This document shows, piece by piece, positions 51,201-64,000 of a stretch of 64,000 nt of DNA. The first letter of the stretch is position 1. Every line of letters starts with the position of its first letter. The notes beneath the pieces are model-generated. The model did no database searches. It saw only the letters and a list, made by a program, of their open reading frames with translations, and had not been told where the DNA came from. Position numbers and translations under genes: made by a program. Location of the stretch: contig OX419347.1 in the NCBI GenBank assembly GCA_948470475.1, positions 17,150,175 to 17,214,174 of the forward strand, written 5' to 3'. Source of the stretch: Galaxea fascicularis. Taxonomy: Eukaryota; Cnidaria; Anthozoa; Scleractinia; Euphylliidae.

Positions 51201-54200
51201 ACTTGATTTCAAGCTTCCTTTTTCAAATAGGCCAAGTTTAAGCCAAATTCAAAATTTGACCCAAACCCATGGGGTCCCCCCTTTGGGTTTTGGTCAAAAT
51301 TTCAACTTTGCTAAAATCGTGCCCACAGCTCAAATAGGAATAGAAATCACGCTTTCGGAGTTCCTGGAAGCATTTTACACTTGATTTCAAGCTTCCTTTT
51401 TCAAATAGGCCAAGTTTAAGCCAAATTCAAAATTTGACCCAAACCCATGGGGTCCCCCCTTTGGGTTTTGGTCAAAATTTCAACTTTGCTAAAATCGTGC
51501 CCACAGCTCAAATAGGAATAGAAATCACGCTTTCGGAGTTCCTGGAAGCATTTTACACTTGATTTCAAGCTTCCTTTTTCAAATAGGCCAAGTTTAAGCC
51601 AAATTCAAAATTTGACCCAAACCCATGGGGTCCCCCCTTTGGGTTTTGGTCAAAATTTCAACTTTGCTAAAATCGTGCCCACAGCTCAAATAGGAATAGA
51701 AATCACGCTTTCGGAGTTCCTGGAAGCATTTTACACTTGATTTCAAGCTTCCTTTTTCAAATAGGCCAAGTTTAAGCCAAATTCAAAATTTGACCCAAAC
51801 CCATGGGGTCCCCCCTTTGGGTTTTGGTCAAAATTTCAACTTTGCTAAAATCGTGCCCACAGCTCAAATAGGAATAGAAATCACGCTTTCGGAGTTCCTG
51901 GAAGCATTTTACACTTGATTTCAAGCTTCCTTTTTCAAATAGGCCAAGTTTAAGCCAAATTCAAAATTTGACCCAAACCCATGGGGTCCCCCCTTTGGGT
52001 TTTGGTCAAAATTTCAACTTTGCTAAAATCGTGCCCACAGCTCAAATAGGAATAGAAATCACGCTTTCGGAGTTCCTGGAAGCATTTTACACTTGATTTC
52101 AAGCTTCCTTTTTCAAATAGGCCAAGTTTAAGCCAAATTCAAAATTTGACCCAAACCCATGGGGTCCCCCCTTTGGGTTTTGGTCAAAATTTCAACTTTG
52201 CTAAAATCGTGCCCACAGCTCAAATAGGAATAGAAATCACGCTTTCGGAGTTCCTGGAAGCATTTTACACTTGATTTCAAGCTTCCTTTTTCAAATAGGC
52301 CAAGTTTAAGCCAAATTCAAAATTTGACCCAAACCCATGGGGTCCCCCCTTTGGGTTTTGGTCAAAATTTCAACTTTGCTAAAATCGTGCCCACAGCTCA
52401 AATAGGAATAGAAATCACGCTTTCGGAGTTCCTGGAAGCATTTTACACTTGATTTCAAGCTTCCTTTTTCAAATAGGCCAAGTTTAAGCCAAATTCAAAA
52501 TTTGACCCAAACCCATGGGGTCCCCCCTTTGGGTTTTGGTCAAAATTTCAACTTTGCTAAAATCGTGCCCACAGCTCAAATAGGAATAGAAATCACGCTT
52601 TCGGAGTTCCTGGAAGCATTTTACACTTGATTTCAAGCTTCCTTTTTCAAATAGGCCAAGTTTAAGCCAAATTCAAAATTTGACCCAAACCCATGGGGTC
52701 CCCCCTTTGGGTTTTGGTCAAAATTTCAACTTTGCTAAAATCGTGCCCACAGCTCAAATAGGAATAGAAATCACTGCTTTCGGAGTTCCTGGAAGCATTT
52801 TACACTTGATTTCAAGCTTCCTTTTTCAAATAGGCCAAGTTTAAGCCAAATTCAAAATTTGACCCAAACCCATGGGGTCCCCCCTTTGGGTTTTGGTCAA
52901 AATTTCAACTTTGCTAAAATCGTGCCCACAGCTCAAATAGGAATAGAAATCACGCTTTCGGAGTTCCTGGAAGCATTTTACACTTGATTTCAAGCTTCCT
53001 TTTTCAAATAGGCCAAGTTTAAGCCAAATTCAAAATTTGACCCAAACCCATGGGGTCCCCCCTTTGGGTTTTGGTCAAAATTTCAACTTTGCTAAAATCG
53101 TGCCCACAGCTCAAATAGGAATAGAAATCACGCTTTCGGAGTTCCTGGAAGCATTTTACACTTGATTTCAAGCTTCCTTTTTCAAATAGGCCAAGTTTAA
53201 GCCAAATTCAAAATTTGACCCAAACCCATGGGGTCCCCCCTTTGGGTTTTGGTCAAAATTTCAACTTTGCTAAAATCGTGCCCACAGCTCAAATAGGAAT
53301 AGAAATCATGCTTTCGGAGTTCCTGGAAGCATTTTACACTTGATTTCAAGCTTCCTTTTTCAAATAGGCCAAGTTTAAGCCAAATTCAAAATTTGACCCA
53401 AACCCATGGGGTCCCCCCTTTGGGTTTTGGTCAAAATTTCAACTTTGCTAAAATCGTGCCCACAGCTCAAATAGGAATAGAAATCACTGCTTTCGGAGTT
53501 CCTGGAAGCATTTTACACTTGATTTCAAGCTTCCTTTTTCAAATAGGCCAAGTTTAAGCCAAATTCAAAATTTGACCCAAACCCATGGGGTCCCCCCTTT
53601 GGGTTTTGGTCAAAATTTCAACTTTGCTAAAATCGTGCCCACAGCTCAAATAGGAATAGAAATCACGCTTTCGGAGTTCCTGGAAGCATTTTACACTTGA
53701 TTTCAAGCTTCCTTTTTCAAATAGGCCAAGTTTAAGCCAAATTCAAAATTTGACCCAAACCCATGGGGTCCCCCCTTTGGGTTTTGGTCAAAATTTCAAC
53801 TTTGCTAAAATCGTGCCCACAGCTCAAATAGGAATAGAAATCACGCTTTCGGAGTTCCTGGAAGCATTTTACACTTGATTTCAAGCTTCCTTTTTCAAAT
53901 AGGCCAAGTTTAAGCCAAATTCAAAATTTGACCCAAACCCATGGGGTCCCCCCTTTGGGTTTTGGTCAAAATTTCAACTTTGCTAAAATCGTGCCCACAG
54001 CTCAAATAGGAATAGAAATCACGCTTTCGGAGTTCCTGGAAGCATTTTACACTTGATTTCAAGCTTCCTTTTTCAAATAGGCCAAGTTTAAGCCAAATTC
54101 AAAATTTGACCCAAACCCATGGGGTCCCCCCTTTGGGTTTTGGTCAAAATTTCAACTTTGCTAAAATCGTGCCCACAGCTCAAATAGGAATAGAAATCAC

Positions 54201-57200
54201 GCTTTCGGAGTTCCTGGAAGCATTTTACACTTGATTTCAAGCTTCCTTTTTCAAATAGGCCAAGTTTAAGCCAAATTCAAAATTTGACCCAAACCCATGG
54301 GGTCCCCCCTTTGGGTTTTGGTCAAAATTTCAACTTTGCTAAAATCGTGCCCACAGCTCAAATAGGAATAGAAATCACGCTTTCGGAGTTCCTGGAAGCA
54401 TTTTACACTTGATTTCAAGCTTCCTTTTTCAAATAGGCCAAGTTTAAGCCAAATTCAAAATTTGACCCAAACCCATGGGGTCCCCCCTTTGGGTTTTGGT
54501 CAAAATTTCAACTTTGCTAAAATCGTGCCCACAGCTCAAATAGGAATAGAAATCACGCTTTCGGAGTTCCTGGAAGCATTTTACACTTGATTTCAAGCTT
54601 CCTTTTTCAAATAGGCCAAGTTTAAGCCAAATTCAAAATTTGACCCAAACCCATGGGGTCCCCCCTTTGGGTTTTGGTCAAAATTTCAACTTTGCTAAAA
54701 TCGTGCCCACAGCTCAAATAGGAATAGAAATCACGCTTTCGGAGTTCCTGGAAGCATTTTACACTTGATTTCAAGCTTCCTTTTTCAAATAGGCCAAGTT
54801 TAAGCCAAATTCAAAATTTGACCCAAACCCATGGGGTCCCCCCTTTGGGTTTTGGTCAAAATTTCAACTTTGCTAAAATCGTGCCCACAGCTCAAATAGG
54901 AATAGAAATCACGCTTTCGGAGTTCCTGGAAGCATTTTACACTTGATTTCAAGCTTCCTTTTTCAAATAGGCCAAGTTTAAGCCAAATTCAAAATTTGAC
55001 CCAAACCCATGGGGTCCCCCCTTTGGGTTTTGGTCAAAATTTCAACTTTGCTAAAATCGTGCCCACAGCTCAAATAGGAATAGAAATCATGCTTTCGGAG
55101 TTCCTGGAAGCATTTTACACTTGATTTCAAGCTTCCTTTTTCAAATAGGCCAAGTTTAAGCCAAATTCAAAATTTGACCCAAACCCATGGGGTCCCCCCT
55201 TTGGGTTTTGGTCAAAATTTCAACTTTGCTAAAATCGTGCCCACAGCTCAAATAGGAATAGAAATCACGGCTTTCGGAGTTCCTGGAAGCATTTTACACT
55301 TGATTTCAAGCTTCCTTTTTCAAATAGGCCAAGTTTAAGCCAAATTCAAAATTTGACCCAAACCCATGGGGTCCCCCCTTTGGGTTTTGGTCAAAATTTC
55401 AACTTTGCTAAAATCGTGCCCACAGCTCAAATAGGAATAGAAATCACGCTTTCGGAGTTCCTGGAAGCATTTTACACTTGATTTCAAGCTTCCTTTTTCA
55501 AATAGGCCAAGTTTAAGCCAAATTCAAAATTTGACCCAAACCCATGGGGTCCCCCCTTTGGGTTTTGGTCAAAATTTCAACTTTGCTAAAATCGTGCCCA
55601 CAGCTCAAATAGGAATAGAAATCACGCTTTCGGAGTTCCTGGAAGCATTTTACACTTGATTTCAAGCTTCCTTTTTCAAATAGGCCAAGTTTAAGCCAAA
55701 TTCAAAATTTGACCCAAACCCATGGGGTCCCCCCTTTGGGTTTTGGTCAAAATTTCAACTTTGCTAAAATCGTGCCCACAGCTCAAATAGGAATAGAAAT
55801 CACGCTTTCGGAGTTCCTGGAAGCATTTTACACTTGATTTCAAGCTTCCTTTTTCAAATAGGCCAAGTTTAAGCCAAATTCAAAATTTGACCCAAACCCA
55901 TGGGGTCCCCCTTTGGGTTTTGGTCAAAATTTCAACTTTGCTAAAATCGTGCCCACAGCTCAAATAGGAATAGAAATCACGCTTTCGGAGTTCCTGGAAG
56001 CATTTTACACTTGATTTCAAGCTTCCTTTTTCAAATAGGCCAAGTTTAAGCCAAATTCAAAATTTGACCCAAACCCATGGGGTCCCCCCTTTGGGTTTTG
56101 GTCAAAATTTCAACTTTGCTAAAATCGTGCCCACAGCTCAAATAGGAATAGAAATCACGCTTTCGGAGTTCCTGGAAGCATTTTACACTTGATTTCAAGC
56201 TTCCTTTTTCAAATAGGCCAAGTTTAAGCCAAATTCAAAATTTGACCCAAACCCATGGGGTCCCCCCTTTGGGTTTTGGTCAAAATTTCAACTTTGCTAA
56301 AATCGTGCCCACAGCTCAAATAGGAATAGAAATCACGCTTTCGGAGTTCCTGGAAGCATTTTACACTTGATTTCAAGCTTCCTTTTTCAAATAGGCCAAG
56401 TTTAAGCCAAATTCAAAATTTGACCCAAACCCATGGGGTCCCCCCTTTGGGTTTTGGTCAAAATTTCAACTTTGCTAAAATCGTGCCCACAGCTCAAATA
56501 GGAATAGAAATCATGCTTTCGGAGTTCCTGGAAGCATTTTACACTTGATTTCAAGCTTCCTTTTTCAAATAGGCCAAGTTTAAGCCAAATTCAAAATTTG
56601 ACCCAAACCCATGGGGTCCCCCCTTTGGGTTTTGGTCAAAATTTCAACTTTGCTAAAATCGTGCCCACAGCTCAAATAGGAATAGAAATCACGCTTTCGG
56701 AGTTCCTGGAAGCATTTTACACTTGATTTCAAGCTTCCTTTTTCAAATAGGCCAAGTTTAAGCCAAATTCAAAATTTGACCCAAACCCATGGGGTCCCCC
56801 CTTTGGGTTTTGGTCAAAATTTCAACTTTGCTAAAATCGTGCCCACAGCTCAAATAGGAATAGAAATCACGCTTTCGGAGTTCCTGGAAGCATTTTACAC
56901 TTGATTTCAAGCTTCCTTTTTCAAATAGGCCAAGTTTAAGCCAAATTCAAAATTTGACCCAAACCCATGGGGTCCCCCCTTTGGGTTTTGGTCAAAATTT
57001 CAACTTTGCTAAAATCGTGCCCACAGCTCAAATAGGAATAGAAATCATGCTTTCGGAGTTCCTGGAAGCATTTTACACTTGATTTCAAGCTTCCTTTTTC
57101 AAATAGGCCAAGTTTAAGCCAAATTCAAAATTTGACCCAAACCCATGGGGTCCCCCCTTTGGGTTTTGGTCAAAATTTCAACTTTGCTAAAATCGTGCCC

Positions 57201-60200
57201 ACAGCTCAAATAGGAATAGAAATCACGCTTTCGGAGTTCCTGGAAGCATTTTACACTTGATTTCAAGCTTCCTTTTTCAAATAGGCCAAGTTTAAGCCAA
57301 ATTCAAAATTTGACCCAAACCCATGGGGTCCCCCCTTTGGGTTTTGGTCAAAATTTCAACTTTGCTAAAATCGTGCCCACAGCTCAAATAGGAATAGAAA
57401 TCATGCTTTCGGAGTTCCTGGAAGCATTTTACACTTGATTTCAAGCTTCCTTTTTCAAATAGGCCAAGTTTAAGCCAAATTCAAAATTTGACCCAAACCC
57501 ATGGGGTCCCCCCTTTGGGTTTTGGTCAAAATTTCAACTTTGCTAAAATCGTGCCCACAGCTCAAATAGGAATAGAAATCACGCTTTCGGAGTTCCTGGA
57601 AGCATTTTACACTTGATTTCAAGCTTCCTTTTTCAAATAGGCCAAGTTTAAGCCAAATTCAAAATTTGACCCAAACCCATGGGGTCCCCCCTTTGGGTTT
57701 TGGTCAAAATTTCAACTTTGCTAAAATCGTGCCCACAGCTCAAATAGGAATAGAAATCATGCTTTCGGAGTTCCTGGAAGCATTTTACACTTGATTTCAA
57801 GCTTCCTTTTTCAAATAGGCCAAGTTTAAGCCAAATTCAAAATTTGACCCAAACCCATGGGGTCCCCCCTTTGGGTTTTGGTCAAAATTTCAACTTTGCT
57901 AAAATCGTGCCCACAGCTCAAATAGGAATAGAAATCACGCTTTCGGAGTTCCTGGAAGCATTTTACACTTGATTTCAAGCTTCCTTTTTCAAATAGGCCA
58001 AGTTTAAGCCAAATTCAAAATTTGACCCAAACCCATGGGGTCCCCCCTTTGGGTTTTGGTCAAAATTTCAACTTTGCTAAAATCGTGCCCACAGCTCAAA
58101 TAGGAATAGAAATCACGCTTTCGGAGTTCCTGGAAGCATTTTACACTTGATTTCAAGCTTCCTTTTTCAAATAGGCCAAGTTTAAGCCAAATTCAAAATT
58201 TGACCCAAACCCATGGGGTCCCCCCTTTGGGTTTTGGTCAAAATTTCAACTTTGCTAAAATCGTGCCCACAGCTCAAATAGGAATAGAAATCACGCTTTC
58301 GGAGTTCCTGGAAGCATTTTACACTTGATTTCAAGCTTCCTTTTTCAAATAGGCCAAGTTTAAGCCAAATTCAAAATTTGACCCAAACCCATGGGGTCCC
58401 CCCTTTGGGTTTTGGTCAAAATTTCAACTTTGCTAAAATCGTGCCCACAGCTCAAATAGGAATAGAAATCATGCTTTCGGAGTTCCTGGAAGCATTTTAC
58501 ACTTGATTTCAAGCTTCCTTTTTCAAATAGGCCAAGTTTAAGCCAAATTCAAAATTTGACCCAAACCCATGGGGTCCCCCCTTTGGGTTTTGGTCAAAAT
58601 TTCAACTTTGCTAAAATCGTGCCCACAGCTCAAATAGGAATAGAAATCACGCTTTCGGAGTTCCTGGAAGCATTTTACACTTGATTTCAAGCTTCCTTTT
58701 TCAAATAGGCCAAGTTTAAGCCAAATTCAAAATTTGACCCAAACCCATGGGGTCCCCCCTTTGGGTTTTGGTCAAAATTTCAACTTTGCTAAAATCGTGG
58801 CCACAGCTCAAATAGGAATAGAAATCATGCTTTCGGAGTTCCTGGAAGCATTTTACACTTGATTTCAAGCTTCCTTTTTCAAATAGGCCAAGTTTAAGCC
58901 AAATTCAAAATTTGACCCAAACCCATGGGGTCCCCCCTTTGGGTTTTGGTCAAAATTTCAACTTTGCTAAAATCGTGGCCACAGCTCAAATAGGAATAGA
59001 AATCATGCTTTCGGAGTTCCTCGAAGCATTTTACACTTGATTTCAAGCTTCCTTTTTCAAATAGGCCAAGTTTAAGCCAAATTCAAAATTTGACCCAAAC
59101 CCATGGGGTCCCCCCTTTGGGTTTTGGTCAAAATTTCAACTTTGCTAAAATCGTGCCCACAGCTCAAATAGGAATAGAAATCACGCTTTCGGAGTTCCTG
59201 GAAGCATTTTACACTTGATTTCAAGCTTCCTTTTTCAAATAGGCCAAGTTTAAGCCAAATTCAAAATTTGATCCAAACCCATGGGGTCCCCCCTTTGGGT
59301 TTTGGTCAAAATTTCAACTTTGCTAAAATCGTGGCCACAGCTCAAATAGGAATAGAAATCATGCTTTCGGAGTTCCTGGAAGCATTTTACACTTGATTTC
59401 AAGCTTCCTTTTTCAAATAGGCCAAGTTTAAGCCAAATTCAAAATTTGACCCAAACCCATGGGGTCCCCCCTTTGGGTTTTGGTCAAAATTTCAACTTTG
59501 CTAAAATCGTGCCCACAGCTCAAATAGGAATAGAAATCACGCTTTCGGAGTTCCTGGAAGCATTTTACACTTGATTTCAAGCTTCCTTTTTCAAATAGGC
59601 CAAGTTTAAGCCAAATTCAAAATTTGACCCAAACCCATGGGGTCCCCCCTTTGGGTTTTGGTCAAAATTTCAACTTTGCTAAAATCGTGCCCACAGCTCA
59701 AATAGGAATAGAAATCATGCTTTCGGAGTTCCTGGAAGCATTTTACACTTGATTTCAAGCTTCCTTTTTCAAATAGGCCAAGTTTAAGCCAAATTCAAAA
59801 TTTGACCCAAACCCATGGGGTCCCCCCTTTGGGTTTTGGTCAAAATTTCAACTTTGCTAAAATCGTGCCCACAGCTCAAATAGGAATAGAAATCACGCTT
59901 TCGGAGTTCCTGGAAGCATTTTACACTTGATTTCAAGCTTCCTTTTTCAAATAGGCCAAGTTTAAGCCAAATTCAAAATTTGACCCAAACCCATGGGGTC
60001 CCCCCTTTGGGTTTTGGTCAAAATTTCAACTTTGCTAAAATCGTGGCCACAGCTCAAATAGGAATAGAAATCATGCTTTCGGAGTTCCTGGAAGCATTTT
60101 ACACTTGATTTCAAGCTTCCTTTTTCAAATAGGCCAAGTTTAAGCCAAATTCAAAATTTGACCCAAACCCATGGGGTCCCCCCTTTGGGTTTTGGTCAAA

Positions 60201-63200
60201 ATTTCAACTTTGCTAAAATCGTGGCCACAGCTCAAATAGGAATAGAAATCATGCTTTCGGAGTTCCTCGAAGCATTTTACACTTGATTTCAAGCTTCCTT
60301 TTTCAAATAGGCCAAGTTTAAGCCAAATTCAAAATTTGACCCAAACCCATGGGGTCCCCCCTTTGGGTTTTGGTCAAAATTTCAACTTTGCTAAAATCGT
60401 GCCCACAGCTCAAATAGGAATAGAAATCACGCTTTCGGAGTTCCTGGAAGCATTTTACACTTGATTTCAAGCTTCCTTTTTCAAATAGGCCAAGTTTAAG
60501 CCAAATTCAAAATTTGATCCAAACCCATGGGGTCCCCCCTTTGGGTTTTGGTCAAAATTTCAACTTTGCTAAAATCGTGGCCACAGCTCAAATAGGAATA
60601 GAAATCATGCTTTCGGAGTTCCTGGAAGCATTTTACACTTGATTTCAAGCTTCCTTTTTCAAATAGGCCAAGTTTAAGCCAAATTCAAAATTTGACCCAA
60701 ACCCATGGGGTCCCCCCTTTGGGTTTTGGTCAAAATTTCAACTTTGCTAAAATCGTGCCCACAGCTCAAATAGGAATAGAAATCACGCTTTCGGAGTTCC
60801 TGGAAGCATTTTACACTTGATTTCAAGCTTCCTTTTTCAAATAGGCCAAGTTTAAGCCAAATTCAAAATTTGACCCAAACCCATGGGGTCCCCCCTTTGG
60901 GTTTTGGTCAAAATTTCAACTTTGCTAAAATCGTGCCCACAGCTCAAATAGGAATAGAAATCATGCTTTCGGAGTTCGTGGAAGCATTTTACACTTGATT
61001 TCAAGCTTCCTTTTTCAAATAGGCCAAGTTTAAGCCAAATTCAAAATTTGACCCAAACCCATGGGGTCCCCCCTTTGGGTTTTGGTCAAAATTTCAACTT
61101 TGCTAAAATCGTGGCCACAGCTCAAATAGGAATAGAAATCATGCTTTCGGAGTTCCTGGAAGCATTTTACACTTGATTTCAAGCTTCCTTTTTCAAATAG
61201 GCCAAGTTTAAGCCAAATTCAAAATTTGACCCAAACCCATGGGGTCCCCCCTTTGGGTTTTGGTCAAAATTTCAACTTTGCTAAAATCGTGCCCACAGCT
61301 CAAATAGGAATAGAAATCACGCTTTCGGAGTTCCTGGAAGCATTTTACACTTGATTTCAAGCTTCCTTTTTCAAATAGGCCAAGTTTAAGCCAAATTCAA
61401 AATTTGACCCAAACCCATGGGGTCCCCCCTTTGGGTTTTGGTCAAAATTTCAACTTTGCTAAAATCGTGCCCACAGCTCAAATAGGAATAGAAATCACGC
61501 TTTCGGAGTTCCTGGAAGCATTTTACACTTGATTTCAAGCTTCCTTTTTCAAATAGGCCAAGTTTAAGCCAAATTCAAAATTTGACCCAAACCCATGGGG
61601 TCCCCCCTTTGGGTTTTGGTCAAAATTTCAACTTTGCTAAAATCGTGGCCACAGCTCAAATAGGAATAGAAATCATGCTTTCGGAGTTCCTGGAGGCATT
61701 TTACACTTGATTTCAAGCTTCCTTTTTCAAATAGGCCAAGTTTAAGCCAAATTCAAAATTTGACCCAAACCCATGGGGTCCCCCCTTTGGGTTTTGGTCA
61801 AAATTTCAACTTTGCTAAAATCGTGCCCACAGCTCAAATAGGAATAGAAATCACGCTTTCGGAGTTCCTGGAAGCATTTTACACTTGATTTCAAGCTTCC
61901 TTTTTCAAATAGGCCAAGTTTAAGCCAAATTCAAAATTTGACCCAAACCCATGGGGTCCCCCCTTTGGGTTTTGGTCAAAATTTCAACTTTGCTAAAATC
62001 GTGCCCACAGCTCAAATAGGAATAGAAATCACGCTTTCGGAGTTCCTGGAAGCATTTTACACTTGATTTCAAGCTTCCTTTTTCAAATAGGCCAAGTTTA
62101 AGCCAAATTCAAAATTTGACCCAAACCCATGGGGTCCCCCCTTTGGGTTTTGGTCAAAATTTCAACTTTGCTAAAATCGTGCCCACAGCTCAAATAGGAA
62201 TAGAAATCATGCTTTCGGAGTTCCTGGAAGCATTTTACACTCTATTTCAAGCTTCCTTTTTCAAATAGGCCAAGTTTAAGCCAAATTCAAAATTTGACCC
62301 AAACCCATGGGGTCCCCCCTTTGGGTTTTGGTCAAAATTTCAACTTTGCTCAAATCGTGCCCACAGCTCAAATAGGAATAGAAATCATGCTTTCGGAGTT
62401 CCTGGAAGCATTTTACACTTGATTTCAAGCTTCCTTTTTCAAATAGGCCAAGTTTAAGCCAAATTCAAAATTTGACCCAAACCCATGGGGTCCCCCCTTT
62501 GGGTTTTGGTCAAAATTTCAACTTTGCTAAAATCGTGCCCACAGCTCAAATAGGAATAGAAATCACGCTTTCGGAGTTTCTGGAAGCATTTTACACTTGA
62601 TTTCAAGCTTCCTTTTTCAAATAGGCCAAGTTTAAGCCAAATTCAAAATTTGACCCAAACCCATGGGGTCCCCCCTTTGGGTTTTGGTCAAAATTTCAAC
62701 TTTGCTAAAATCGTGCCCACAGCTCAAATAGGAATAGAAATCACGCTTTCGGAGTTCCTGGAAGCATTTTACACTTGATTTCAAGCTTCCTTTTTCAAAT
62801 AGGCCAAGTTTAAGCCAAATTCAAAATTTGATCCAAACCCATGGGGTCCCCCCTTTGGGTTTTGGTCAAAATTTCAACTTTGCTAAAATCGTGGCCACAG
62901 CTCAAATAGGAATAGAAATCATGCTTTCGGAGTTCCTGGAAGCATTTTACACTTGATTTCAAGCTTCCTTTTTCAAATAGGCCAAGTTTAAGCCAAATTC
63001 AAAATTTGACCCAAACCCATGGGGTCCCCCCTTTGGGTTTTGGTCAAAATTTCAACTTTGCTAAAATCGTGCCCACAGCTCAAATAGGAATAGAAATCAC
63101 GCTTTCGGAGTTCCTGGAAGCATTTTACACTTGATTTCAAGCTTCCTTTTTCAAATAGGCCAAGTTTAAGCCAAATTCAAAATTTGACCCAAACCCATGG

Positions 63201-64000
63201 GGTCCCCCCTTTGGGTTTTGGTCAAAATTTCAACTTTGCTAAAATCGTGCCCACAGCTCAAATAGGAATAGAAATCACGCTTTCGGAGTTCCTGGAAGCA
63301 TTTTACACTTGATTTCAAGCTTCCTTTTTCAAATAGGCCAAGTTTAAGCCAAATTCAAAATTTGATCCAAACCCATGGGGTCCCCCCTTTGGGTTTTGGT
63401 CAAAATTTCAACTTTGCTAAAATCGTGGCCACAGCTCAAATAGGAATAGAAATCATGCTTTCGGAGTTCCTGGAAGCATTTTACACTTGATTTCAAGCTT
63501 CCTTTTTCAAATAGGCCAAGTTTAAGCCAAATTCAAAATTTGACCCAAACCCATGGGGTCCCCCCTTTGGGTTTTGGTCAAAATTTCAACTTTGCTAAAA
63601 TCGTGCCCACAGCTCAAATAGGAATAGAAATCACGCTTTCGGAGTTCCTGGAAGCATTTTACACTTGATTTCAAGCTTCCTTTTTCAAATAGGCCAAGTT
63701 TAAGCCAAATTCAAAATTTGACCCAAACCCATGGGGTCCCCCCTTTGGGTTTTGGTCAAAATTTCAACTTTGCTAAAATCGTGCCCACAGCTCAAATAGG
63801 AATAGAAATCATGCTTTCGGAGTTCCTGGAAGCATTTTACACTTGATTTCAAGCTTCCTTTTTCAAATAGGCCAAGTTTAAGCCAAATTCAAAATTTGAC
63901 CCAAACCCATGGGGTCCCCCCTTTGGGTTTTGGTCAAAATTTCAACTTTGCTAAAATCGTGCCCACAGCTCAAATAGGAATAGAAATCACGCTTTCGGAG
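48212..64000. repeat. 178-bp tandem satellite, about 89 copies, runs off the window
   Basis: The spacing of the CATGGGGTCC landmark is 178 bp (48242, 48420, 48598, 48776 and onward). Each unit contains AATTCAAAATTTG, an imperfect hairpin GACCCAAACCC/GGGTTTTGGTC around CCATGGGGTCCCCCC, then CTTTCGGAGTTCCTGGAAGC and TTCAAATAGGCC. Copies are almost identical; the main variants are ATCAC/ATCATGC, GTGCCC/GTGGCC, GACCC/GATCC and CTGGAA/CTCGAA, plus rare 1-bp indels (near 52774, 53487, 55269, 55907). 178 is not a multiple of three, and no coding frame persists. The right edge is outside the window. Confidence 0.97.

Noticed and set aside
48212..64000. CENP-B box in the 178-bp satellite.
   Set aside because: TTTCGGAGTTCC has the TTCG core, but the remaining required positions of the box do not match.

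Overview
The window is animal nuclear DNA. It is AT-rich, with three conserved protein genes split into many short exons with GT-AG introns, and it carries dense short inverted-repeat elements, tRNA-headed SINEs and a satellite array. The predicted proteins resemble vertebrate orthologues closely along their length. Together with the repeat families, this suggests an invertebrate metazoan, most likely an anthozoan cnidarian such as a stony coral. The taxon is an inference from repeat style and protein divergence, not a database result.

Layout. (1) 887-15436, minus strand: a complete kinesin-13 (KIF2-type) microtubule depolymerase, which I could join from 26 coding exons into 669 codons. (2) 15437-17117: intergenic, with one inverted-repeat element. 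(3) 17118-26024, minus strand: a DNAJC14-type membrane J-protein, 14 exons and 980 codons, with one very long disordered exon. (4) 26025-26656: a short divergent promoter that itself contains a 113-bp MITE with an exact 8-bp target duplication. (5) 26657-36285, plus strand: glucosidase II beta subunit (PRKCSH), 19 exons and 560 codons. The J-protein and glucosidase II beta both serve the ER membrane or lumen folding system and share a promoter region, so co-regulation is plausible but not shown. (6) 36286-48211: gene-poor and repeat-rich. It holds a TIR element filled with a strict 15-bp module array, two tRNA-derived SINE copies plus a separate tRNA-like region, a decayed Penelope-type GIY-YIG fragment, a 0.7-kb long-arm palindrome, a candidate two-exon microgene, and a candidate secreted-protein exon whose splice donor was hit by a MITE. 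(7) 48212 to the window end: about 89 near-identical copies of a 178-bp satellite, with a local seven-unit higher-order repeat.

The most unusual object is the element at 37480-39272. About 111 modules of 15 bp, each in either orientation, run in one unbroken register between 80-bp inverted repeats whose innermost 15 bp is itself a module. Several other elements in the window also have short iterated modules inside their inverted repeats. This suggests a shared growth mechanism acting at palindrome centres.

All exon joins were made by hand from splice consensus and reading-frame continuity. Untranslated exons and transcript ends were not determined.
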